Assembly: GCA_949316235.1 (NCBI GenBank)
Contig: OX438758.1
Coordinates: forward strand, 16,379,194 to 16,443,193
Source: Oegoconia quadripuncta
Taxonomy: Eukaryota > Arthropoda > Insecta > Lepidoptera > Autostichidae
Direction of reading: 5' to 3'
DNA length: 64,000 nucleotides
The translations under genes were made by a program, and so were the position numbers. This document shows positions 40,173 through 51,890 of this stretch, piece by piece. Position 1 is the stretch's first letter, and each line of letters opens with the position of its first letter. The notes under the pieces are model-generated. The model made no database searches, was not told the DNA's origin, and worked only from the letters and a program-made list of their open reading frames with translations.

Positions 40173-41276
40173 GTGGCAGGGGGGCGAGAGAAGGGGAGGG
40201 GTGTGAGCAGGTATCCCTATTGGATAGCCGCTCGTACCGTCACCCTTGGGTCAAGGCCCAAGTGCAATGGGATCGGGTCTGCCGGTTTCTTCAGGTCCTG
40301 AAGGGATTGAAGTCGTACCGGGTCAACGACAGTTGGCTTAGTTGTCACGGTTACGTATCCACCAACTCAAACGCGGCAGATGCGCAAACTAAGTGCTTAC
40401 GCGGTTTTGTGTTACCAATGATTTGGAAACAAAAAACCGCGCATCTGAAAGGCGGCGGGTGTGCGAATGCACAAACGCGTATGACGCACCCACGGGGGGG
40501 TGCGGGACGCGGCACAGTGTACTCACGACAATGGCGGAGCGAGATGGCGCGCGATACGTGCGGGCACGACGGCGGCGCGGAGCGGAATGGGGAGACGCGC
40601 GACGCGCGATCGCCGCTTTTATACTTAGTCCTAGACTCGATCTCAAATATTCTCGAAAATACTCGAGTCGGCACCTTTGATAAACAAAAAGCAAAAATAA
40701 AAACAGAAATTTAAAAATTGCGTTGTAAACAATATCGACTTTATCCTTTGAAGTTAGAGTCGAAAGTCGCTTGTTGACAACTATAGCGTCTAATTCGGAG
40801 GCGGCTTTTATCAAAGAGACTGCGCGCTCACAAGTATACTACCCGCTCGCTTTAAGTTTGCCGCTGGCGATAGGTATGACGTTCGAAAAGTAGCGTCAGC
40901 AAAACATAATACAAAAATATTTTTTATTTAATTGTAACAATAAAAATTGTGTACATATTTGGGTAAAACTGACACATTATAAGTTTTGTTGTCACGTGGG
41001 GGAGGGTACGCGCATTCCACAGACCGGCAAACTTAGAGCGAACGGGTTGTACAAGTATATAATTGTTGATACCAAACTTATGAGATATTGTACCAGCTAT
41101 TGTAACACATGTTTATACATAAACAAATAAATAACGTTCATAGCGTTTTGTCTCCGCGCGGCCGCGGAGCGACCAGTGAGAGGTGTTTTGATTTTTTTTT
41201 TCTAAATTCTTGCGGAACCCCGACAGAGGTATCACGGAACCCTAGGGTTCCGCGGAACACACTTAGAGTATAGCTG

Positions 41277-41894
41277 TTCTATCTCTACGATCTGTGATTC
41301 CATTAAAACGCGGCAACGTAGAATTTACAACGGGCGGTGACTTCATACGAGCCGACAAATATCCACGGCAGCACGCGCCGCGCCGACGACTTAGCCGCCC
41401 TCCCCCTGCGCCCCCACGCAATGTTTTTACATTTCCATGATATTTTATAAATAAGATCCCAATCACATTCTAATTGACCTCAGGAAATATCGTTACCTAT
41501 GTCGGTTACACTTTACCTTGTATATATATCTATATACAAACACAAATAGGTATTTTGCTAATATTTTGTTAGAAAACTATAACATAAATGGCTGAATCAG
41601 CTAAATTGTGAAACATAAAGGGATGTAAAACTGTAAAGCAAGGCCACATAAAAAGTGCAAGTGTGATTAATCAAACTAAATCGGTAAACCCACTGACACC
41701 ACACCGGTCATGAAAATGTTCGCCGGAATTGATTTAGTGTTGCTAGACCGTAAAAAGCTAAATTCTTTGGCAGTTTTCATACAATTTCTTACCAAAAAGG
41801 CGGTTACAAAATTGAATTCCATGTCAGGACCAAAATCCGACACGAGTAATTAAATAAGTTTTAAAGGCAAATATGTAAGGTCCTATGTATCCTA
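41277..41894. other. Non-coding flank between hAT and SANT gene
   Basis: After the hAT target duplication, 41285-41470 is GC-mixed and 41470-41890 AT-rich. Nothing is recognised. The latter part may be the 3' region of the SANT-like gene. Confidence 0.35.
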
Positions 41895-42981
41895 TCATGG
41901 AGGGTTTGGCATATTATTGGCATTAGAATTAGGAGCCACCAATATGTCACTTATAGCAACAGCTATAATTTCAGCAGCTCTGATTTGTGCAGCTCCCAGT
42001 TCCCTAATAGAGGATGATATATTGGCTCCTGCCTCCAGTATGGCATCGCGGAACATAACACTATTCTGGTTTAATGCATGTACTAAATTATTATTAACAG
42101 GTGGTCGGGTGAGCCTCGGGGCAGTTGGCAATCGATGCCGTAACCGCCTTGGGGCCCTGCCACGAAATGGTAGACTGGGGGCACAGAACGTGGTGGAGTT
42201 ACATGAGGGGATACAGGACGTGGTGAAGCTACTGCAGGACATAGTGAGGGTGGTTGTTGTTCAGGGACCACCTCCGCATCCTGTGCATCGTCTTCTGGAG
42301 CCACCTCCTGAGCTGTGTCCTCTTGCAGGCCCTAAAATAATAAAATTGTGATCAGACTGATACTATAATGCTAGCTTACTATCTTAAGATATTTTGGTGA
42401 GGGTGCATTGGAATTGCATGATATCATTCCACCTTCCTCTATCTTTGGACAACTAGCCTTGGGGTAGTTTTCCACCCGTATGTTGTTACCATACCTAATA
42501 CTCTTAACTTAGAGCTTCGTGTCGTGATTCGTAATGCGGCTACTAAAATATGGAAAGTCAGTTTTCCAAACTTTAAGACGATAATAATAAAAACAAATTA
42601 TGGATACACCACAGTTCAGTTTATGATAAAAGGTTGTCTTTGAGATCAATCATCATCATCATCAGCCCGTAAACATCCCACTGCAGGGATATAGACCTTC
42701 CCTCGTATATGAGGGAGTATGGGCCATAGTCCACCACGCTGGCCCAATGTGGGTCGGGGATGTCACATGCCTTTGATTTTTATTTCTAGGTTTCCCCACG
42801 ATATTTTCCTTCACCGTTTAAGAGCAGTCAACTTGACTGCCGTGCCGGTTTTAGTACTACCAGCGCCCTGGGCGAGATTTCTACGGCGCCCCCTAACTGC
42901 AATTCAAACCCATACGAAAAAAGGCGAAGGATAATAATGAAATAACCATTTATGAAAAGAAATAAACATTTATTAAAAAAA

Positions 42982-45561
42982 CTAATAAAATTTTACTTTT
43001 CTAGCCTTTCTATCGGCGAACTCTTTTATTAAGTTATCAAAGTCGATGTTTTCAGCAATTTCATTTTCGATTGACAAAGTTGCCAAGTTTGTCAATCTAG
43101 ATTGAGATATTGTCGATCGCAGATAGGTTTTTATCAGCTTAAGCTTAGAAAAACTCCTCTCTCCACTAGCAACCGTTACGGGAATAGTTAATAATATTCG
43201 TAATGCTATCCAAACATTTGGATATAGTTCTTGTAAGTTGCGGTCTTTGATAAAATTTAAAACAAAAACAGGAGTAACCACTTTCTGATCAGGCAAAAAC
43301 GATTTCAGACTTACGAGTTCATCGCACAACATACATCCATCTATATCTGATTTGGAATTTACATTTAATTTCAATTGAAGATCACTACAGAGTTTGATAA
43401 GGTCGTGTTTTTCTGGAATCTGTTTTAAATTGTACAAAAAAGACCAAGATTCCGAGTACTCACATAACTGTTCAAATCTTTCGTTGAGTGAAGTTAACGT
43501 CGTGTCCAAAAGACAGTTGAAAAATTCAACCTCAAATTTTTTTTCTGGAGAAGTTATAGGCTCATCTTGGGCAGTTTCACCAGCTTGGCGCTTAACACGT
43601 CGAATTCTTGTTGTCGCTCTAAACACAGGTTCTATTTCTAACTCTTCAGCCAATTCCTTCGCAGTTAAAATGGCGCTTTTAAAGCCTGTATTTCTATATT
43701 CTTCCAAGAAATTGCAGCATTTTTTCAACATGTCTGTGCATTTACCGAGATCCATGTCTGTTGATTGTAGAGATTTACTAACGACATTAATTTGAAAAAG
43801 TATGTCATACCAGACAACCAATGAAACTATGAAGCCGAAATCTTTTAGCTGTTCGGCTAGAGTAGTAGCCTCATGAGAGACTTGAACACCAGTTTGCTGA
43901 GTTTCAATAGCCAAAGTGATTAAAGCGTCATGGACGGCGCTAATTTGATAACGGACTGCTTTAACACTGCCTATTCTTGCTTCCCAACGCGTGTCACTGA
44001 GTTTTTTTATAGTGTACAATCCCAAGTGATCGGTCAGAATTTTCCATCGATGAACAGAAGCTGAAAACAACGTAAACAACCTCTGAAGTACTCCAAACAA
44101 AGTGACAGATTTTACAGATGACTTAGCGGCATCGCATAGTACGAGATTGTAGCTATGACAGCCACACGGTACATATACAGCTAAAGGATTTATGTCCAGA
44201 ATTCTCCTTTGAACTCCAATATTTTTTCCTTTCATGTTTGCTCCGTTGTCATAGCCCTGACCTCTACAATCGTTCAATTCCAGTCCGTATTTATTTAAAA
44301 TATCAATAATAACTTCAGTCAGCCTTTCACCAGTCGACTCATTAACAGGTATAAATTCTATGAAATGCTCTTTTACTGATATTTTATCGACATCTGATGA
44401 TAAATCAACAAATCGTATTGTCAGTGAAAGCTGTTCTATATGACTAATGTCCGGAGTACAGTCAGCTATAATAGAATAATATTTCGATTTCTTTGCACGT
44501 GATATGATTTCTGACTTCACTTTTTCACCCATCAGCTCTATTAATTCATTTTGAATGTCTTTTCCGCAGTAGTGGTCAGAAACATCACCCTTTACAGCTA
44601 ATCGCAAGTGCTCCTCCATAACTGGATCAAATTTGGCTAGTAGTTGTACTAAACCCAAGAACTTTCCATTATTTGGCGTATATAGTTTGTCGGAAGTACC
44701 TCTAAACGCCATATTGTTGTCAGCTAAATACAGTGTAATATGCATTAATCTAGACAAAATATTATTCCACCTTGTAGTTTCCTTTCTAATCAAATGTTGC
44801 TCTTGACAATCTATTGTTTTTCCCGTTTTTAATCTTAGTTCAGCCTCAATCCATGAGAGGTAAAACTTGTTATGAAAAGTGCTACTTTCATGAACTTTTA
44901 ACATTTCTGATAAGTGTTTCCAGTCGTTATATCCTTCAGATGCTAAATTCGACGTTGAGCTGCTATCAAATAGCCGGCAACAAAAACAGTAAACTCGATT
45001 TTTAGAAACTGAGTATATTAACCAAGGACGCTGAATTATTTCATTGTTTGCAAGTTTTTTGGTAAAATGAGAATTTGAGAAATGTCGCCCTGTATCATTC
45101 TTTGGATAATTATCAATGTGAGTTTGCACTGGGCCATTAGTTATTATATGATCAATAATTTTGCTATTTCGAGTGAGTGGCCAAGTGGCTGGATCCGATA
45201 TATTTGGAACAAGAGAACTAACGTCATCTAGAATTAGTATTTGTCGTACATCACCAATAGTGTCATCCTGAGCAGCATCTGTAATTGTAACACAACTTGT
45301 CTCCTCACTTCGGGAAACTTCGTCCACAATCTCTTCAACAGCTAACTGATCTGACTTGTCAGACAGAGACTCCACTACCGATGCATTCGCTTGTATTTCA
45401 GATGTAGATGCCACATTAAGGTCTTGATTTTTTGTTGTGATATATTTGCCTATATTCATAAACTTTTTTGTTTTTTCAAATTCCTTCTCTTTTTCTGCTT
45501 TTCGTTTTCTATATTTTGACCCAGATGGTTTTCTTTTGAAAGGATCAACGTGTTCAGACAT
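42982..45561 (-). CDS. hAT transposase, ZMYM1/TTF-finger type, intact
   Basis: An uninterrupted 859-residue frame. The N-terminus is Lys-rich (KRKPSGSKYRKRKAEKEKE, a likely nuclear signal). A TTF-type finger spans about 150-215 (GRHFSNSHF, RPWLIYS, VYCFCCRLF). The DUF4371 region (about 225-440) contains IADCTPDISHIEQLSLTIRFVD (catalytic Asp) and CRGQGYDNGANMKGKNIGVQ (second Asp). CGCHSYNLVLCDAA and DTRWEARIGSVKAVR follow. The C-terminal dimerisation domain has VTVASGERSFSKLKLIKTYLRSTI with the late catalytic Glu. Length and all motifs are complete, so the protein could function although its element has been invaded. Proteins of this branch are widespread in insects and vertebrates (ZMYM1-like). 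Confidence 0.9.
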   Translation of the reverse strand: MSEHVDPFKRKPSGSKYRKRKAEKEKEFEKTKKFMNIGKYITTKNQDLNVASTSEIQANASVVESLSDKSDQLAVEEIVDEVSRSEETSCVTITDAAQDDTIGDVRQILILDDVSSLVPNISDPATWPLTRNSKIIDHIITNGPVQTHIDNYPKNDTGRHFSNSHFTKKLANNEIIQRPWLIYSVSKNRVYCFCCRLFDSSSTSNLASEGYNDWKHLSEMLKVHESSTFHNKFYLSWIEAELRLKTGKTIDCQEQHLIRKETTRWNNILSRLMHITLYLADNNMAFRGTSDKLYTPNNGKFLGLVQLLAKFDPVMEEHLRLAVKGDVSDHYCGKDIQNELIELMGEKVKSEIISRAKKSKYYSIIADCTPDISHIEQLSLTIRFVDLSSDVDKISVKEHFIEFIPVNESTGERLTEVIIDILNKYGLELNDCRGQGYDNGANMKGKNIGVQRRILDINPLAVYVPCGCHSYNLVLCDAAKSSVKSVTLFGVLQRLFTLFSASVHRWKILTDHLGLYTIKKLSDTRWEARIGSVKAVRYQISAVHDALITLAIETQQTGVQVSHEATTLAEQLKDFGFIVSLVVWYDILFQINVVSKSLQSTDMDLGKCTDMLKKCCNFLEEYRNTGFKSAILTAKELAEELEIEPVFRATTRIRRVKRQAGETAQDEPITSPEKKFEVEFFNCLLDTTLTSLNERFEQLCEYSESWSFLYNLKQIPEKHDLIKLCSDLQLKLNVNSKSDIDGCMLCDELVSLKSFLPDQKVVTPVFVLNFIKDRNLQELYPNVWIALRILLTIPVTVASGERSFSKLKLIKTYLRSTISQSRLTNLATLSIENEIAENIDFDNLIKEFADRKARKVKFY

Positions 45562-47200
45562 TTTGTACTAATCAAATCTGCAACAAATTAAATCTGCGTA
45601 AGTCCGATCATTTCTATAAATTAATTAAATATAACGCTATTGAGCGAGGACGACCAAAAACGCTTTATATTCAGGAAAGCGTTAGCATACACGTGAACTA
45701 CGATCGAAAAATCTAGGTAAGGTAATATTGTCATGGCAGCGGAATAATTGTGAAATGTTATATTTAAAAGCTTGTGTTACGTGATAGTGCTTAGATTTGT
45801 ATGAAAAAAATCACGATCATCCACTCGTTCCCGAAAAAATGACTTCTATGTACAGTCAGATGCAAAAGTCGGTGGACACTTTTCACCTTTAACACAAAGG
45901 CTTACGAATGAACAGTGTTCATCCACTTTTACACTTGACCGTACCTCCTCGACATTCATTTATTATCTCCGTGTTAAAATTTCATCAACATTATATGTAT
46001 AGTCAGTTCCAGAGATATTTTATAATATATAATTTACTTTAAATAGATTACCCCACTCCAAACATAACATAAACAAACAAACAAATGTTACCTCTTTAGT
46101 ATAATAAGTAAAGATAGTTAAAATAAAATTGTACTTACCTAATTAGTGAAATAATCCGTCATAAAGCAAATACCTACTTAAACACTATTTGTATTTCAAC
46201 TTTTTGGATAAAACCTATGTCACTCTGTAGTCGGCGACAAAAAGTAAAAAACATGCACTTCGTAACTTAGCGTGGACCGCCTGATTACTGCGTCTGTTTG
46301 TTTTAAAATATGTAATTGCGATAACTGTTTTTAAGTGCGTGCACCGATTGAATGAATAAGAATGAGCTGTGTTCCGCTCCATCAAAAATAACGCCAACTC
46401 TTTTGAACTAAAATGTTAAAAAGAGATAGATAATGTGTTTCTCTGTGGTCGGGGATTCCCAGTAAAATGAACTGTATGTATGTAGTGCTCCGACCGAACG
46501 GATTGAGCACTGCGTTCCATTCTAGTGTTGCCAACACATCGTTTTTTTTTTTCGCTTACAGAGATGGGAATATAAAGGGGCGCCGCTTAAGGGGCTGCCA
46601 AAAGAAAAAATACCTATTCACAAGCCACGCCTCCTGTGGTCGCGGAGATGCCCTCCCCTCAATATGTCATCTAGTAAGCAAGTTACGTATAATTAGTTCG
46701 ATACTCAAAGATGCGAAATCTGTCATCTAGTAAGCATAGCTTGAACTAACATAGTACTGGCTATGTAACGCCATCTTAGGTAATTAGTTCGATACTCAAA
46801 GACGCGAACCTTGGCCCGTAAATAAAAAAATCGATCTTGTAATTGAGTTCGCGTCTCAGTCTCAGTATTTTTTTTTGATAATGTTTTAATATGCAATAGA
46901 TTCTCAAGCGCCAACTTGAGGTTATCTCAATCTTGAGAACGGTTTATTAATACGGGCCCTAGTGAATAACGTGTGTGGTGAAAAGAACACAGGAAGTGTG
47001 GAGTCGCTAAGGATTATTTATTTAGATTTTTTTATTATTATGATTTTCAATTATAATCTAGAATTGACCGGAATGAGAACATAGTAAGTGTAGAGATTAT
47101 TTATTAAAATTTTATTTATATTTTATTGTAGGTAGGTACACACAACAGTTACAGAAATATGCAATGTAAAGGAAGTTAACAAAGGCGAACTCAACTCCGA
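45562..47200. other. hAT internal non-coding region with direct and inverted repeats
   Basis: AT-rich, probably the transposase promoter side plus debris. TAATTAGTTCGATACTCAAA occurs at about 46689 and 46779, and TCATCTAGTAAGCA at about 46668 and 46723. AAAGGGGCGCCGCTTAAGGG at about 46574 is an inverted relative of the hAT right subterminal region near 50505. Confidence 0.5.
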
Positions 47201-47224
47201 TCACTCATCAAAATCGGTTAACAA

Positions 47225-47640
47225 TTGAGGAAAATACACAAAAACAAAAAAAATTGTTGCGGTTTTATTGCATATAATAGGTATCATGGCCAAGCAGTCA
47301 GCCTAATGAAATCATATCTACGTGATCGAATTCAGAGGGTTGATGTCAATGGAGAGAGATCATCAGGATCTGCAGTTAGCATGGGCGTACCGCAGGGTTC
47401 AATACTGGGACCATTCCTACTTTTAGTTTATATCAACGATTTACCTCACCTGCCTAAGGAAAGACAGGAGATCGTATTGTTTGCTGATGACACTTCTTTA
47501 ATATTTAAAGTTGACAGATATCAATTAGCATATGACGAAGTGAATAATGCTGTCTCAAAAATAGTCGAATGGTTCACAGTCAATAACTTGCTCCTTAATG
47601 AGTACAAAACGAAATGTTTTATACGAGCGCTTGCACCAGC
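47225..47640 (+). pseudogene. LINE reverse transcriptase fragment
   Basis: Contains YHGQAVSLMKSYLRDRIQRV, then SMGVPQGSILGPFLLLVYIND and the catalytic VLFADDTSLIFK, followed by NNLLLNEYKTKC. These are RT domains 4-6 of a Jockey/CR1-type non-LTR element. Both ends are missing and unrelated low-complexity sequence follows. It lies within the hAT element. Confidence 0.85.
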
Positions 47641-48045
47641 ATCCATCTACTTCAACATCTATCATTGCCACGCCATCTTTATTTACTCTGCCTTCCTTGA
47701 TTGCCGCATCTCTCTCTCTCTTACCCGCTTTTCTCATTTCCTCCAACGCCGTAAACTCCCATTCATTACATACTTGATCATGAGATTTATTAAATATATA
47801 CTACTCAAAACAAAATAAGGGCCACAAGGTATTTTGTCTGTACCATGAAAATAATAAAACCAATATATATTTTTTGTCTCCATAACGAAAACTAATGTTG
47901 TTTTTACCATGTAGACCAATAAATTTATTCAAATAATAATGATTAAAAAGTTTATTTGCTTTTGAAAGAAAAAACACATTTTAGGTTAAAAATAAAAACA
48001 ATGTAAACTTACTGAAAACAAAAGGAAATACTCCATGCTCGTCTT

Positions 48046-49019
48046 TTAGTAACGGGTATGCCCGCCTCGTTTAGCTACGCACTCCTGAAGCCTGGAGTGC
48101 ATGCTCTCAATCAAATGCCTGACATTTTCCATTGGAATCTCTTCCCAGGCCCTTTTCACAGCGTTGATGAGTTGCTGTTGGTTGTGGATTTCCTGATCAC
48201 CGTCTCTAACTCTTCGTTTCAACTGATCCCACATGTGCTCTATTGGATTTAAGTCCGGACTGTTCGCCGGCCACGGCAAGACTTGAATTTGAGAGTCTTC
48301 CAGACGGCAAGACTTGAATTTGGGATCACATGTGGTCTGACAACTTCCTCAATATACCGCTGAGCAGTAACAGTACCCTCATTTAAAATAGCGAGCTCAG
48401 TTTTGCCGTGTAAGCTTATCCCGCCCCAAATCATTACATTTGGACCACCAAAACGATCGACTTCATGGATGCAGGCTTCTGAAAATCTCTCACCGCGTCT
48501 TCTCCATACTCTAATACGCCGATCGTCGTTAAAAAAATTTACTTTGCATTCGTCTGTGAAGAGCACCATGCCCCATTGGTTTATGTCCCAGTCCAAATGT
48601 TGACGGCAAAATCTTAAACGATTTGCACGATGATTTCTGGTTAATGGAACACGGACAACTCGCCTTCTTGATGCCTGCTGGTCTTCATGCAATCGATTAC
48701 GAATAGTTTCGTCACTGACACGAGTACTCGTTGTCAGCCGTAAACGATTTTGCAGCTTGCGGGCCGTCGTTGTGCGATCTCGGCGCGCACTTAATCGAAT
48801 GTAACGATCCTCTTGAGCTGTTGTAATGCAAACTCTGCCCGAACCAGGTCTTCTTCTAACACTGCCGGTCTCTTGGAAACGATTCCATAGATTTTGAATA
48901 GCTCTTCGAGAAAATCCCAATTGCAAACCCACAGATCGCTGCGAATGACCTTCTTCAATCATCGTAACGGCTCTGGTTGCTGTCAGCGAGTCCATATGAC
49001 GCCTGCGTGCTTGTGGCAT
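48046..49019 (-). pseudogene. Tc1-like transposase with internal deletion
   Basis: Starts MPQARRRHMDSL. Paired HTH motifs follow (ERAV-like TRAVTMIEEGHSQRSVGLQLGFSRRAIQNLW; RRPGSGR). The catalytic core has LFTDECKVNFF (first Asp) and PNVMIWGGIS. The second catalytic block (normally QDNARPHTA) is missing. In its place, at about 48255-48325, GGCAAGACTTGAATTT is duplicated and the frame is lost. The end resumes WPANSPDLNPIEHMWD with the last acidic residue and RLQECVAKRGGHTRY. Loss of the second Asp makes it inactive. Confidence 0.88.
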
Positions 49020-49255
49020 ATTGCAAAAGATGTTTCTGACTCGAGATATCAATGAACTCTGATAATTTCTAATAAACCAAGAAGCTAAGGAAAGCAAAAC
49101 GTCAAAGAAAATGGAATCAAAATTTTCAAAAAGGATTTTAAATCAAATTTTATTTAAAATTGTTGCCAGCATTAGATGAATACTACAATATTAAAAAGTT
49201 TAGGTATTAAAGAGTTTGTATACTCAATATTTTACTACTTTCAATATGTAAATGT

Positions 49256-49898
49256 TTAATAAATTACACCAAAACCACCAAAATTATTTTCATCGTTATC
49301 CAAATCTATGAAGCATAGCGGCGACTCCATCCGAATTTGTTCTGATGCGCTCGATTCGTTTGGACAGCTACTGCCGCCCCGATCGTTTACTGAATTATTC
49401 CAGCCTGAATAAAATAATTTATGAAAATGAAATGAAAATAATATTGCAATTTATGAATGAGCAAAAAACTAAATATAAAAATGAAGTAAAAATACCTACT
49501 AAAACAAAAGGTTTTTTTTTCTCAATTCTATTATTTATGTTTAGCTTGTGAAATTCGTTCATTTCTTAAGCCTAAAACAAAATAAAAATAAATTAAAACC
49601 AATTCGAAAAATAACAATTTAGCAGGGTTCGAACCAAAGTCTTGTGGATTTACTAAACTAAACAGGCGGAGTACTAGACGTTCGTCCAATCTACTTATTA
49701 GAGCAAGTGGCGAAATACGGCTATAGTTTCGTTGTACTAAACTGGGCAAATAATATTTGTTATAAAAACTTTGAATAAAAAAAATCACAATAATAATAGA
49801 TAGGTAGGTACTTACGTTTTTCTCTCATCTTAAAATTCGCCAGTAATTCAATCGATCTTTTAGCAACATTATTTTCCTCTTTTTGTTTACCATTTTTG
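49256..49898 (-). CDS. Possible two-exon remnant of unknown gene
   Basis: Exon 49816-49898 (KRSIELLANFKMREKR, GTAAGT donor) joins in frame to exon 49256-49404 (SSCPNESSASEQI...PLCFIDLDNDENN, stop). Acceptor and donor dinucleotides and phases agree. The product is too short to identify and no 5' exon is found. It could be the tail of an accessory gene from a nested element. Chance is not excluded. Confidence 0.3.
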
Positions 49899-51890
49899 CT
49901 ACAAATCAATAGATATATATTAAAGTTAACATAATTATAGTACCAAAATAATCAATAATAAATAAAAATAATTTTTCAATACCTTTTTTCGTTACCAAAC
50001 TCGATTATTAAGACACTATTAAAATAATGTATCGTGCGCAAGCGCTAGAAACATGTGACACAGGTCCGACGTTGACAGTAGTCACGAGTAACTGACGGGA
50101 AAGGGTTTGAGTGGGCACACTATATACACTCGTACGTGAGAAACGAAGAAAGCATGCGCTTATTTTAAACGACGTAAGCGCCAAATAAGAAAATGGCTAG
50201 AAAATAAAAGTGAGTGGGCGGAATATTTTTTCCTCTTACTTAATTTTGATAATGCTTATAATGTTTTAGTTACCAAAAAATTATATCTAAAGCCGTTTCT
50301 ATTTCCGAGTTCTGAGCCAATATGTGTAAAAACAGAGTCTACTTTGCTAAAAAAATCTATCGAGAAAACTTGCTCCAATTATGTTTTCCTCTTATCCAAA
50401 AGTATATAATATAATCAAAATTCATAATAATAAAAAAAATAGTCTATAGCTTGTCTGCATTTGTCATACGGAGATAGAATAGGTCTGCTTAGTTCACTCT
50501 GGTAGCCCCTTAACGGCGCCCCTTAAAGTCCGGCGCCCCTGGGCGGTCGCCCAACCGCGCCCTACCCTAACGCCGGTACTGCAGTCAAGTAATTATATTT
50601 AAAAAAACTCATTGATATATGGCCTGCTTGGGATTCGAACCCGGAACTCCTAAATTGGGAGACCGCGTCTTAAACACCCACGGCGATAGAGATCAATGTT
50701 ACTTACCAATTCTTGGTCTGTAAACCCATACACTGAGGCCGGGCCTATGATGTCCAAGATCTTACTATCAACATCAGTAAGATCTGGAGCCCCTGGTCGT
50801 CCCCCTGTACCTTGAACGGATTCACGCAGCTTTCTGGCCTTGGTTTTTATCTTGCTTTTCCAGATATCCCATATCTGTTAAAATAAAAAGATATTCCAGT
50901 TAAATGCACGGATGCATAAAACTTCAATAACTCTTAAAAAGGATTTGACTTATATTATGAATAACAAAGCATTATTTCCAATAGTATTTTAGTTTTATTT
51001 CTCACACTGGCATACTTAATACACGCTTGGAACCATACCATAGAGTCGCACAACATTGAATCATAGATCAGTATTTTCACTGTAATATGCATAGGTAACT
51101 GTAATAAGTTTAGCTTAGGTATATCACAACTTACATGCTGCCACTCTGCCACAGTACGTTGACACTCCACGGCATTTAATTGTATCGATATTTGCGTCTA
51201 AAATTCAATTACCACCGGGTCAGCCGTGTTTCCTAAAAATCACATTTTCATGTAATTTTAATTAAATGGATACAACAAATTTATATAATTAATTACATGC
51301 ATAGACGGTATGACAAAATGAAAAAGTTTTTATACTTTGTGTAGGTATGATTTGCAATCACCGACATTCTTAAATTTACTGCTTATTCACAATGCTGTAA
51401 TGTTAATGCTGCAGATAAATGTGGTGCATTGGAAATCCCAGGATTATAGTTACAAACAAATATCCCAACCGAATGCTAAAAAATGCACGGACGAGGTATC
51501 CAACCAATTTGTGTCGGTTAGTATTCTGTCTACGGTGTCGGTCGTCGAACTCTGGATTATCTTCAAAGATAACGATAAACGAACGAAATTTACCTCTCGC
51601 GACGATAATATTTGCATGCAGCTGCTCCACGAGCAGCTCTATTTGACGCTTATTAGCGCGTTGGCGTCTTTGTTGATTCATTTCTCTTTCTTCTCACTGT
51701 AAACACCTTGGATAAATATGAAAAACCTCGGGAAACAAACGACCACGAGCAACATAGAATACTATTCTGTCTATATTTTTTTTCGACCGTCTTTACACCG
51801 GTTTTGATGGGAGGGGGCGTATCTTTCTCATCATTCTATATAATCTGTTATTCAATGTAGTCGAAGTTATCTCCTGTCAAACAAGGTTTC

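Larger units (their letters stand above)
35379..40593 (-). mobile_element. Jockey-clade LINE, near full length, nested in hAT
   Basis: The minus strand holds a GC-rich 5' UTR, ORF1 (Gag), ORF2 (endonuclease plus RT), a ~240-bp 3' UTR and a ~24-base A tail (plus-strand T-run at 35379-35402). The 10-mer GACGCGCGAC lies directly outside the A tail (35369-35378) and directly outside the 5' end (40594-40603), a good target duplication. GC content is far above its surroundings. Confidence 0.9.
42832..50580. mobile_element. ZMYM1-type hAT element carrying further insertions
   Basis: Degenerate TIRs: CCGTGCCGGTTTTAG at 42840 and, inverted, CAGTACCGGCGTTAG ending at 50581. CAGTCAA is shared by the flanks (42825-42831 and 50582-50588), consistent with the hAT target duplication. 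The left side has an extra CTTGACTG, the reverse complement of the right flank. The element has a GGGGCGCC-rich subterminal region. The transposase is at 42982-45561. The remaining 5 kb includes LINE and Tc1 remnants. Confidence 0.75.
42651..50688 (-). mobile_element. tRNA-derived SINE split by a 7.75-kb hAT
   Basis: On the minus strand the head (50688-50589) has A-box-like GTGGGTGTTTAAGAC and B-box GGGTTCGAATCCC. The body resumes at 42831 after the hAT and ends in a GAT-repeat tail at 42651-42662. GAGATCAAT flanks both sides (42642-42650 and 50689-50697). The body and its ATTTTCCTTCACCGTTT phrase match a very common lepidopteran SINE as I remember it. It landed directly behind the donor site of the SANT gene's third exon. 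Confidence 0.82.
41895..51690 (-). pseudogene. Harbinger SANT/Myb-like partner gene, intron expanded by nested elements
   Basis: Exons on the minus strand: 51690-51406 (RANKRQIELLVEQLHAN, then DRHRRQNTNRHKL, start of a Myb/SANT-like domain); about 51186-51133 (ECQRTVAEWQH, GTAAGT donor); 50877-50705 (IWDIWKSKIKTKARKLRE then GGRPGAPDLTDVDSKILDIIG, GTAAGT donor); and 42343-41895 (Pro-rich, then LNQNSVMFRDAILEAG and a helical end). The middle exons join in frame. The last exon appears to switch frame near 42150. The first exon's end lacks a clear donor. Such proteins recruit the Harbinger transposase to the nucleus and the transposon ends. The last intron is 8.4 kb because a SINE and a hAT landed in it. 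Confidence 0.65.

Noticed and set aside
39134..40714. Long plus-strand frames over the LINE 5' half
   Set aside because: They are opposite-strand shadows of the GC-rich Gag and 5' UTR.
46723..46914. Minus-strand 63-residue frame
   Set aside because: It spans direct repeats and has no family resemblance.
49621..49700. tRNA-like sequence around GGGTTCGAACC
   Set aside because: Only the B-box-like word fits; no cloverleaf and no clear A box.
50589..50695. A minus-strand tRNA gene
   Set aside because: It is the head of the SINE that resumes at 42831; the 9-bp target duplication shows it is a retroposon.
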